From Bryobacteraceae bacterium (GTDB lineage: Bacteria > Acidobacteriota > Terriglobia > Bryobacterales > Bryobacteraceae), in contig JADGHK010000131.1 in the NCBI GenBank assembly GCA_019686145.1, forward strand, positions 1 to 6,759: DNA of 6,759 nt, read 5' to 3'. Within the stretch, counting starts at the first letter, position 1. Every line of letters starts with the position of its first letter. The notes beneath the pieces are model-generated. The model was not told the origin of the DNA, did not search any database, and saw only the letters and a list, made by a program, of their open reading frames with translations. This document shows, one piece after another, positions 1 to 6,304 of this stretch. Both the position numbers and the translations under genes were made by a program.

Positions 1-464
1 GGTGACTTGAAAGGCGGCCACGTGTAGACGCCCCACCACCATCGCCGCTCACCGCGCCGGCCCTCCTGCTCGACCACGACATCCGCCGCCGGCACGCCCC
101 ACTCCGGAACGTAAACCGTGCGGGTTTCCAAAGGGACCTGAATATTGATCTGCTGGTACCCGTCCAGATTCGCGACGGCGAAGATCGGCGCCTCGGCCCC
201 GCCCACCGTGACGCGAATACCGCCGAGAATCCGCGGCAAAGGCAAGCCCTGCGCAGCTACGATGCCGTCGACCTGCAGGCCTTTGCAGAAAATCGACGCA
301 ATCGAACCGGAGTTGGGGATACCCTGCGTGAAACTAGCGCCCGAGGTAACCGCCAGGATTTCGATTGCGCCGGATTGAGCATGTGCCGGCCTGCTTATGG
401 TCATCTGCAGCAAGAGCAGGACAGTAGCCGCTACGGTTCGCGCGGCAAAGACTCGTCTGCCCAT
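1..464 (-). CDS. Secreted protein with N-terminal TIGR03437-like domain (3' end missing)
   Basis: This is the first 154 codons of a gene read leftward off the window edge, with no stop inside. Residues 1-29 form a classic Sec signal peptide: basic MGRRVFAAR, a hydrophobic stretch around ATVLLLL, and an AHA-Q cleavage site at 29/30. Residues 38-113 match the acidobacterial TIGR03437 pattern: TSGASF (40-45), GSIASIF (53-59), LPLPRILGG (74-82), APIF (92-95) and QINIQVPLE (105-113). The same landmarks occur in the C-terminal domain of the protease at 1791-4238. In this family the domain usually sits at the C-terminus, so its place right after the signal is less common; the protein could be a short stand-alone version. 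Residues 135-152 are unusually rich in Arg and Trp, including WWW at 142-144. The start at 464 is preferred because GGGGGAAG lies five bases upstream; an in-frame ATG at 479 has no such site. The function of the family is not known. Probably exported to the periplasm or outside. Confidence 0.8.
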   Translation of the reverse strand, partial: MGRRVFAARTVAATVLLLLQMTISRPAHAQSGAIEILAVTSGASFTQGIPNSGSIASIFCKGLQVDGIVAAQGLPLPRILGGIRVTVGGAEAPIFAVANLDGYQQINIQVPLETRTVYVPEWGVPAADVVVEQEGRRGERRWWWGVYTWPPFKS

Positions 465-469
465 GATCA

Positions 470-477
470 CTTCCCCC
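470..477 (-). promoter_or_regulatory. Ribosome binding site for the TIGR03437-like gene
   Basis: Read on the minus strand, GGGGGAAG precedes the ATG at 464 by five bases (TGATC). It decides between two in-frame ATG codons, at 464 and 479. The upstream ATG overlaps this purine run and has no Shine-Dalgarno sequence of its own. Confidence 0.6.
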
Positions 478-515
478 ATTGTTTAAAAACAGGAATAATA
501 AAAGATGTTACTGCT

Positions 516-547
516 TTTATATCGGTTCCTTCACGGGATTCTGTCAA
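516..547 (-). promoter_or_regulatory. Candidate sigma-70 type promoter for the TIGR03437-like gene
   Basis: On the minus strand a perfect -35 box, TTGACA, lies at 547-542, and a TATAAA box lies at 521-516. The spacing is 20 bases, longer than the usual 16-18. An overlapping GATATA gives 18 bases but a poorer match. The surrounding 481-525 stretch is clearly AT-rich. Transcription would begin near 509, leaving a leader of about 45 bases before the ATG at 464. This is inference from consensus matching only. Confidence 0.4.
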
Positions 548-699
548 GAGCGGTTGGCGCGCTAGCTTCCAGCCATTGGCGTGTAGTTAGCCTTGGAACT
601 GTTTCGCCCTTCACAATTACAACTTCGCTACCCAAAAATATCTATCCAATAAACGCTTGAAACCCCTCACACGCCCGCCGCATCATTCTGTCGCCAGGT

Positions 700-1794
700 A
701 TGCGCGTGAATCTTCTCTTACTGCTGGCTGTTACGGAGCTGGCGCTCAGCCAGCAGAATTCGGTACCCCTCTTTCGATCGGAATCGAACCTTGTGCCGAT
801 CGAGGTTCAGGTCGTCGATCGAAACACCCGCCAACCAGTTGCCGGTTTAACTCGCGACGATTTCGAGGTCTTCGATGAAGGAGAACGGAAGGAGATCGTC
901 GCGTTCGACGATGGCTCCGGCCCTCGCGATGTCGCTCTGCTGCTGGACGTCAGCGGGGGCCCCATCAACGAGGGTGTGATTTTTGCAGCCAAGGCCTTGC
1001 TCGGACTTCAGCGGCCGGAAGACCGGCTTGCGCTCCTGTCATTCTCGGATGGCGCGGCCGAACTCCGGGCGCCGCTGACCGACGACGAACGGAGGATTGA
1101 GCAAGCCCTGTATCAAGTCTTCACCCGGGACCGGCGCCGCGCAACCAAGAACAGCCGTCTACTCGATGCAATCCGCTCTGCCGAGAAAGTTCTGGCTGAC
1201 ACCGCAGCGCCCCGGCGGCCCTTGATCATTGCGGTTACCCATAATCGCGAGAAGAACTCAAAGACGCGGCAGGAGGACCTGATTCAATCGCTCCTCAAAC
1301 GCTCCATCCGGCTTGAGGCCCTGACAATACCGCAGGAATGGCCATCTTCCACCCCTTACAGAGGAAGGATCGTTGGCAATCCTTCCTTGGGATTTCCCAC
1401 GGTAGGCCCCCCTGAGCCTCCGCCTCCCGCACCTCCGACGTTTCTCGATAATCTTCATTCCGTCGAGCCTGTCGCCGCAGCAACTGGGGGACAAACGATA
1501 CACCTTGACTACGCCAACGCGCGAAGAGCCGCCTCGCCGGATGAGACCGGGCGCACTTGGAACGTTGCGACCATCGCCTCGATTATCGAGACGGAGATTC
1601 TTGCCCGGTTCCGCGAGGAATACGGACTTGCGATTCGGGGCGCATCCTCTCCGGAGCCAAAGTTTCGCCGGCTCGTCGTTAAGCTCTCGCCGGAGGCCGA
1701 GCGCCGTTATCCCGATGCCGTCGTGTATGCGCGGTCGGGCTACTACAGCTCGCAACCTGACAACTCCACTTCCCAAGAGAACCGGAAACAGTGA
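700..1794 (+). CDS. Secreted VWFA-related acidobacterial domain protein (TIGR03436 type)
   Basis: A 364-residue protein with a short Sec signal peptide (MRVN, then a Leu-rich core, probable cleavage after ALS at 17). Residues 32-70 (VPIEVQVVD, PVAGLTRDDFEVFDEG) form the strand-rich lead-in typical of TIGR03436 proteins. A von Willebrand A-like fold follows from about 77 to 211, with RDVALLLDVSGG at the first strand and PLIIAVTHNRE at the fourth. The metal-binding (MIDAS) pattern is degraded: DxSxS is DVSGG (83-87), the usual Thr loop reads NSRLLDAI (151-158), and the usual Asp after the fourth strand is replaced by THN (180-182). Metal-dependent ligand binding is therefore doubtful. A proline-rich segment (GPPEPPPPAPP, 236-246) divides this from a C-terminal part ending around 350. 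The gene overlaps the downstream protease by GTGA, so the two are probably co-translated. The start gives an immediate signal peptide, but only a weak AGG lies upstream. The family's role is unknown; a secreted protein-binding scaffold is a guess. Confidence 0.85.
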   Translation: MRVNLLLLLAVTELALSQQNSVPLFRSESNLVPIEVQVVDRNTRQPVAGLTRDDFEVFDEGERKEIVAFDDGSGPRDVALLLDVSGGPINEGVIFAAKALLGLQRPEDRLALLSFSDGAAELRAPLTDDERRIEQALYQVFTRDRRRATKNSRLLDAIRSAEKVLADTAAPRRPLIIAVTHNREKNSKTRQEDLIQSLLKRSIRLEALTIPQEWPSSTPYRGRIVGNPSLGFPTVGPPEPPPPAPPTFLDNLHSVEPVAAATGGQTIHLDYANARRAASPDETGRTWNVATIASIIETEILARFREEYGLAIRGASSPEPKFRRLVVKLSPEAERRYPDAVVYARSGYYSSQPDNSTSQENRKQ

Positions 1795-4238
1795 GAGCTC
1801 GCACTTTCTTCACTCTGCTGCTTGGACTGCTCACTTCCGCTGCTCTGCCCGGGCAGGTAAGGGATGCCGCTGTCGCTACCGGTTCCGGGGCGCAAGCGCA
1901 GCAGTTCAGGGACCTCATCGGCGCGCCGGCGGAACCGCGGCCCGCGATTGGCACGAAGCAGCTCGCAGTTCTCCTCCTGCAGTTTGAGGGCGAGGGCGCT
2001 CCCGCCCACAGCCGCGACACCCTCGAACGCCTTTTCGAAGAAGCGAACAGTTTCTATCGGGAAGCCTCATACGGCCAGTTCTCGTTCGTATGGGAGATTC
2101 TTGGTCCGCTCACTCTGCCGCTTAAGGCTCCGTGCAATGCCGTCGAACTGGCCGCGGCAACGTCGTATGCTCGCGAGGCCGCGGCGGCTGCTGCTCTCGA
2201 TCTCGCCAAATACGACACCGTGGTCCTCGCCGGTTCCGGATGCGGTCCCGCGCAGGCATCGCTTCTGGGCGATTCCGTCTGGCTGCTGGTGGATGCGCTC
2301 GACGCACGCACCGTCGCACACGAACTAGGACATTCATTAGGGCTCCCGCACGCCGATTACCTCCATTGCCCCTCCGCGCCGTATGCCCCCGGTCCACTTT
2401 CGTTTTCGCTGTCGCCGCTCCCGAATGGCTGCCTCCGCTTGGAAGCGGACGATCCTTACGACTTGATGGGCACGGGATTTCATCATTTCAATGCGGTATA
2501 CAAGGAACGGCTCGGCTGGCTCACTCCCCTCGAGGTCACACGGTCCGGCGTTTACCGGATCGAGCCGATTGAGCTAGCGACAAGCTCAGTCAAAGCGCTC
2601 AAGATCCGGCCGCCAGAGGGCGATCCGTTCTACGTTGAATACCGGCAGCCCATCGGCTTCGACCGGGTGGATTCCCGCTTCCTCCAGTTCGTCGGAGTCT
2701 TCAAAGGCGCCCTGCTCCATGTCAACCACACTACGTCAATCCCCTTGTCAGGCCTGGTTGCCATGGATGTACAAACCGAGCCGTACGCCGGATTCCCCGG
2801 CGATCCGCAATATGGGCCGCTACGCGGGAGACCCGCTCTGACACCGGGGACGACCTTCGTCGATCCCGAAAACCGGTTCTCCATCAAGACCTTGTCGGCA
2901 ACTCCTGAGGCTCTGGTGGTTGAGATTACGATGATGGAGGACGCTGGCAGACCGCGCTTCAGCTTCGGTCAACCCTTGGACGGCGCGGCCGTCAGCGGCG
3001 TAACCCCGGTCACGATTGTCGCCGCCGAGGAGAACTCCCTCACCCGTGTTGAACTGCGGCTGGACGGAAACCTTTTGGATAGCAAGGCAATCTGCAACTC
3101 GCAGATCTGCCGCTTTGACTGGGATACGACGACGGTCCCCGCTGGCGTGCATCAACTCGCAGCGACTGCCTATGGGAAAGCGGGAGAAACCGCAACGCGC
3201 AGTATCAACGTCGCCGTTCACAAACGCCCCTCGGTAACGGTCGTGGCGCTCAACCAGTCGGTCGCATTCGGCGAAAGCGTCCGGTTACTGGCGGCTGCAA
3301 GCACGGACAATCAAACGACAGTCAAGTCCGTTGAGTTCCTGATCGACGGCCCTTCTGAATCGCAGCGAATCACGGGGACGACGTTGTCAAACGGAGTATA
3401 TGCGCTCGATTGGTCTCCGGCGGAGCGAGGCATATTCAGTATCTCGGCAGAGGTCGAGGATAGCGCTGGATTCCGCAACTGGAGCACCGCGAGTGTGCTG
3501 GTGACCGTCTCCACGGTTGCAGTTGCCTCACAGGGAGTTGTGAATGCGGCCAGCTACCGGCAGCCGGTAAGTCCGGGGTCGCTCGTCACCATTTTTGGCG
3601 GCGGCTTCACAGAGAGCACGGCATCCGCGCAATCTCTCCCTCTACCAAGGGAGCTCGAAGGGGTAACCGTGACTTTCAACGGGATTTCCGCCCCCATTCT
3701 CTTTGTGTCGCCACGGCAGATGAATGTCCAGGCGCCATGGTCATTGCAGGCTGTCTGCGACCCGCCTCGCTTGATTTCAGTCACTGTCAGCGCCAGGAAT
3801 GGCTTCGCCGAGGGAAGCGTGCTGTGTTCCACGGCGGCCCCGGGCATGTTTCGCGGCGCAGCTCCGGAACAGGCGCTGGCGACACACTCGGACGGATCCC
3901 TGGTCGGACCAACGGGAACCGTCGCAGGCGTTGCATCGCGTCCGGCAAGACCGGGTGAGACGATCACGCTCTGGTGCAATGGCCTGGGAGCGGTCACGCC
4001 TCCTGCGTCCGATGGGGAAGCATCGGAGGACGTTCAGCACACCGCAATCAGCACGCCTGCAGTGACAATCGGCGGATTGCCCGCGGAGGTCGAGTTTGCA
4101 CGGCTGGCTCCGGGTCTCGTGGGAGTGAATCAGTTGAATGTCGTTGTGCCAGCCGGCGTGGCTCCCGGTCCGGTTGTGACGGTATCCGTGAGCGCGGGCG
4201 GATATGCCGACACAGCGACACTTGCGATCGAACCATAG
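1791..4238 (+). CDS. Secreted metzincin (M11/gametolysin-like) metalloprotease with Ig-like and TIGR03437 domains
   Basis: An 815-residue secreted protein. GTG is the start; it gives an immediate signal peptide (MRARTFF, hydrophobic core, probable cleavage near 18-21) and overlaps the previous stop as GTGA. The catalytic domain spans about 55-260. It contains the zinc motif HELGHSLGLPH (177-187, with ligands H177, H181, H187 and catalytic E178) followed by Asp189, and a likely Met-turn DPYDLMG (221-227, M226). ASYGQFSF upstream and FNAVYKERLGWL downstream resemble gametolysin-family (M11) peptidases. Four cysteines (115, 151, 193, 214) could form two disulfides. A beta-rich region follows to about 383, then two Ig-like domains (about 388-477 and 480-577), then a full TIGR03437 domain (581-815) beginning QGVVNAASY. 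No lipobox, LPxTG, PEP-CTERM or membrane anchor is visible. No clear inhibitory prodomain is seen; only about 35 residues separate signal and protease domain. The likely role is hydrolysis of extracellular protein. M6-like or unclassified metzincin membership remains possible. Confidence 0.85.
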   Translation: MRARTFFTLLLGLLTSAALPGQVRDAAVATGSGAQAQQFRDLIGAPAEPRPAIGTKQLAVLLLQFEGEGAPAHSRDTLERLFEEANSFYREASYGQFSFVWEILGPLTLPLKAPCNAVELAAATSYAREAAAAAALDLAKYDTVVLAGSGCGPAQASLLGDSVWLLVDALDARTVAHELGHSLGLPHADYLHCPSAPYAPGPLSFSLSPLPNGCLRLEADDPYDLMGTGFHHFNAVYKERLGWLTPLEVTRSGVYRIEPIELATSSVKALKIRPPEGDPFYVEYRQPIGFDRVDSRFLQFVGVFKGALLHVNHTTSIPLSGLVAMDVQTEPYAGFPGDPQYGPLRGRPALTPGTTFVDPENRFSIKTLSATPEALVVEITMMEDAGRPRFSFGQPLDGAAVSGVTPVTIVAAEENSLTRVELRLDGNLLDSKAICNSQICRFDWDTTTVPAGVHQLAATAYGKAGETATRSINVAVHKRPSVTVVALNQSVAFGESVRLLAAASTDNQTTVKSVEFLIDGPSESQRITGTTLSNGVYALDWSPAERGIFSISAEVEDSAGFRNWSTASVLVTVSTVAVASQGVVNAASYRQPVSPGSLVTIFGGGFTESTASAQSLPLPRELEGVTVTFNGISAPILFVSPRQMNVQAPWSLQAVCDPPRLISVTVSARNGFAEGSVLCSTAAPGMFRGAAPEQALATHSDGSLVGPTGTVAGVASRPARPGETITLWCNGLGAVTPPASDGEASEDVQHTAISTPAVTIGGLPAEVEFARLAPGLVGVNQLNVVVPAGVAPGPVVTVSVSAGGYADTATLAIEP

Positions 4239-4305
4239 ACGCGCCGCCGGCATTCAAAGCGTGGCGTTGAGCCGTGTAACTCGCGCAGCGACGAGGAACG
4301 GACTC

Positions 4306-4314
4306 TGATAGAAT
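4306..4314 (+). promoter_or_regulatory. Extended -10 promoter element for the VOC gene, possible leaderless transcript
   Basis: TGATAGAAT matches the extended -10 form TGnTATAAT with a single mismatch in the hexamer (TAGAAT, 4309-4314). No good -35 box lies 16-18 bases upstream, which fits an extended -10 promoter. The ATG at 4323 begins only eight bases after the hexamer, so transcription would start at or within a base or two of the start codon. There is also no Shine-Dalgarno sequence. Both points suggest a leaderless mRNA. Confidence 0.45.
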
Positions 4315-4322
4315 CTCGCCCC

Positions 4323-4703
4323 ATGGCGAACACGATGCCGACCTATCGCACGATCACTCCATACCTCGTCGTGCCCGACGCTGACGCCGAGCTGCGGTTC
4401 CTGAAGGAAGCTTTTGGCGCGACCGAGGTCGGTTGCTATCGGAACTCGGACAACACGATTGCCCACGCGGAGGTCCAGATCGGCGACTCGCTCGTGATGC
4501 TGGGGCAGGCGGGCGGTCAGTGGAAGCCGCGCGACGCCGCCATCTATCTCTGGGTGGACGACGTAGATGCCACCTACCAAAAGGCGCTCCTGGCAGGCGC
4601 CACTTCGGAGAGCAAACCGGAGGATAAGCCGTACGGGCACCGCACCGCCGGTGTCATCGATCGCAACCAGATCACCTGGTGGATCGGCTCGCCGGTAAAG
4701 TAA
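4323..4703 (+). CDS. VOC superfamily (PhnB/glyoxalase-like) protein
   Basis: A 126-residue, single-domain cytoplasmic protein of the vicinal oxygen chelate fold, of usual length for PhnB-like members. Family landmarks are ITPYLVVPDADAELRFLKEAFGA (11-33), the HAEVQIGDSLVML segment (48-60) with H48 as a possible metal ligand, YLWVDDVDATYQKALLAGA (75-93), and a YG.R step (104-107). The C-terminal motif is unusual: the common DPFGH/N-x-W is D113-RNQI-TWWI, so the Gly-His/Asn position is lost although TWWI is kept. Acidobacterial relatives may share this form. The substrate cannot be predicted; such proteins include small-molecule binding, resistance and isomerase types, and canonical glyoxalase I activity is unlikely. 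ATG 4323 is preferred over the in-frame ATG 4335 because it fits the extended -10 element upstream. The gene lies 84 bases after the protease gene with its own likely promoter, so it is probably not part of that unit. Confidence 0.85.
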   Translation: MANTMPTYRTITPYLVVPDADAELRFLKEAFGATEVGCYRNSDNTIAHAEVQIGDSLVMLGQAGGQWKPRDAAIYLWVDDVDATYQKALLAGATSESKPEDKPYGHRTAGVIDRNQITWWIGSPVK

Positions 4704-4821
4704 CACACGGATCTTTCGAGGAGGGATACCGAACCCGCCCTCGATCGGATTCGGGGTCCCCGCGCGGATCATTGTGCCCTGATGGACGTCAGACAAGCCC
4801 GCATGGATAACTTAAAGCCAG

Positions 4822-4844
4822 CGCGCGCCGCCATCCGGCGCGCG
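4822..4844 (-). terminator. GC-rich hairpin just after the mgtE stop
   Basis: CGCGCGCCG (4822-4830) and CGGCGCGCG (4836-4844) form a perfect nine-base-pair stem with a five-base loop (CCATC). It begins five bases beyond the mgtE stop codon. On the minus strand it is followed by CTGGCTTTAAGTT, a poor U-tract, and on the plus strand no T-run follows. It could end mgtE transcription, and might also block read-through from the convergent VOC gene, but it is not a textbook intrinsic terminator. Confidence 0.5.
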
Positions 4845-4848
4845 AGCG

Positions 4849-6180
4849 CTACAAATACCGCGAGGCGATTGAAAGGTAGATGAGAACTCCGCTCACATCT
4901 GCTACAGAAGTCACAAGCGGCGTGCTGGCGGCAGCCGGATCGAGCTTCAACTGGCTCAGGACGAACGGAAGCGCCATGCCAACCAGGCTGCCAAGAATCA
5001 CCACGAGGAACATGGTCAGCGCTACAACAAGGCTGATCGGAGGACCGCCTCGCAGCATGCCGATTCCCGACACAGCGGCTCCCATGGTTAAGCCCATCGC
5101 GCCCGCCACGAGGACCTCCTTTCGAAGCAGCATCAGCCAGTCCCGGGAATGGACGTCCCCGGTCGCGAGGGCGCGGACCATGAGCGTCGCTGCTTGCGAT
5201 CCGGCGTTACCGGCGCTTGCCGTAAGCAGCGGGAGGAAGAAAACAAGATTGACGTGGGCGGCAATCGTATCCTGAAAGAGCGCGATGCCGGCTCCGGAAA
5301 AAATATTCATGAAGACGAGCGCCAGCAGCCAGACGACCCTGCCGCGGTAGAGAACCGAAACCGAGGCGTCACGTAAAGGAACACGGATCGGCGATACCGA
5401 GCCCACGCGATGAAAGTCCTCGGTGATTTCCTGCTGCTCGACGTCGAGGACGTCGTCGATGGTGACGATGCCTAGGAGAGCCCCGCTCGAATCCACCACG
5501 GGCAGCACTGTCAGGTCATACTTGCGAATCAGCGAAACCGTTTCCTCCCGATCGGCGAAGGCCGAAACACTGACAAAAGAGCCGTCGATCAGGCGCTCGA
5601 TTCGCTCGGTTGGCTCAGCCAGAACGAGCCTGGAAAGTTCGAGGTCGTCGATGAGCCTGCCGGACTCATCGAGAACGTAGAGGCGGTTGATCGTCTCGCT
5701 GCTCTTTCCGAAGACACGAATGTGCTGCAAGGCGCGCTCCACGGTCCAGTTGGCCCGGACTGCGACGTAATTCGGCGTCATCAGACGCCCGACGCTTTCC
5801 TCCGGATAGCCGAGCAGGCTTCGTGCTTCGTCGAGATCCGATGGCGGCAGCAGTTGCAGGAGGCGCCGCGTCACCCGGGCGGGCATTTCCTCAAACAGAT
5901 GCGTGCGGTCATCCGGCGTCAGATCTGCAAGAAGCCTTCGTGTCTCTTCTTCGGTGAGTCCCTGGAGGATCGTGTCCTGTTCAGAGGAAGAGAGCCGCGA
6001 GAAGACGTCGGAAGCCAGCGGCCGCGGAAGCAGGCGGAAGACAATAAAGCGTTCAGCGGGAGTGAGTTGTTCAAGCAGCTCAACAATATCGGAGCCCGGC
6101 CATGACGCAAGGCGGCTCCGCAAGGCGGGCCAGTCCCTGCGCTCAACAAGCTCCTTGACTGTCACTTGATCCTGAATCAT
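4849..6180 (-). CDS. mgtE: Magnesium transporter MgtE
   Basis: A complete 443-residue MgtE, close to the usual length of about 450. MgtE proteins are homodimeric inner-membrane Mg2+ channels gated by cytoplasmic magnesium. The N-terminal helical domain spans about 10-122 (including DRTHLFEEMP, 91-100). Two CBS domains follow (about 130-195 and 196-255), starting at GRLMTPNYVAV and including LTVLPVVDSSGALLGIVTIDD in the second. A linking helix leads to five membrane segments near 282-302, 308-337, 355-376, 382-411 and 424-441. The pore signature PLLTASAGNAGSQ (317-329) is present, as is the last-helix motif DPAAASTPLVTSVADVSG (414-431). D428 probably matches the conserved pore aspartate known to matter for Mg2+ selectivity in Thermus MgtE. 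The start is well supported by GGGGGAG six bases upstream. I see no truncation or missing segment. It is convergent with the VOC gene and divergent from the Tat-exported gene. No Mg-sensing leader is evident upstream. Confidence 0.96.
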   Translation of the reverse strand: MIQDQVTVKELVERRDWPALRSRLASWPGSDIVELLEQLTPAERFIVFRLLPRPLASDVFSRLSSSEQDTILQGLTEEETRRLLADLTPDDRTHLFEEMPARVTRRLLQLLPPSDLDEARSLLGYPEESVGRLMTPNYVAVRANWTVERALQHIRVFGKSSETINRLYVLDESGRLIDDLELSRLVLAEPTERIERLIDGSFVSVSAFADREETVSLIRKYDLTVLPVVDSSGALLGIVTIDDVLDVEQQEITEDFHRVGSVSPIRVPLRDASVSVLYRGRVVWLLALVFMNIFSGAGIALFQDTIAAHVNLVFFLPLLTASAGNAGSQAATLMVRALATGDVHSRDWLMLLRKEVLVAGAMGLTMGAAVSGIGMLRGGPPISLVVALTMFLVVILGSLVGMALPFVLSQLKLDPAAASTPLVTSVADVSGVLIYLSIASRYL

Positions 6181-6186
6181 TTACTT

Positions 6187-6193
6187 CTCCCCC
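6187..6193 (-). promoter_or_regulatory. Ribosome binding site for mgtE
   Basis: Minus-strand GGGGGAG lies six bases before the mgtE ATG (spacer AAGTAA). It resembles the site before the TIGR03437-like gene at 464 and supports the chosen start. Confidence 0.6.
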
Positions 6194-6200
6194 AGGAATA

Positions 6201-6229
6201 TTGACTGGCCGGAGCGGACGTTCGATAAG
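6201..6229 (+). promoter_or_regulatory. Candidate sigma-70 type promoter for the Tat-exported gene
   Basis: TTGACT (6201-6206, five of six consensus bases) is followed after exactly 17 bases by GATAAG (6224-6229, four of six). Transcription would start near 6236 and leave a leader of about 70 bases before the ATG at 6305. A ten-base perfect palindrome, GCTTCGAAGC (6257-6266), lies within that leader and could be an operator or may be chance. Confidence 0.35.
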
Positions 6230-6304
6230 CGTAAGACGCCAAAGAGACGTTCCTCTGCTTCGAAGCTTTCCCAAGAACCTGCCCGCCGAGTTATCGTCTT
6301 CTGT

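Noticed and set aside
145..590. Two short plus-strand open frames over the left-edge gene and its upstream region.
   Set aside because: The first lies fully antisense to the signal-peptide and TIGR03437-like coding sequence; the second overlaps its start and promoter region and shows no signal, motif or ribosome site.
757..768. Adjacent EcoRI and KpnI sites (GAATTCGGTACC), resembling a cloning polylinker.
   Set aside because: The bases lie in frame within the mature N-terminus of the VWFA-like protein and no other vector sequence is present; chance is the simplest explanation.
775..821. Three CGATCG palindromes within 47 bases.
   Set aside because: All fall in coding sequence and are explained by common Asp/Ile/Arg codons in GC-rich DNA; spacing is irregular (22 and 19 bases).
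1258..1776. 172-codon minus-strand open frame inside the VWFA-like gene.
   Set aside because: Antisense to a well-supported gene, Arg-rich and unstructured in composition, with no recognisable motif.
4716..4744. Imperfect inverted repeat TCGAGG / CCTCGA with an interior loop, 12 bases after the VOC stop.
   Set aside because: Only six outer pairs hold together and no T-run follows, so it is too weak to call a terminator.
4254..4796. 180-codon minus-strand open frame covering the VOC gene, longer than the VOC gene itself.
   Set aside because: The plus strand encodes a clear VOC-fold protein; the antisense product matches no family I recognise and looks like a GC-rich codon shadow.
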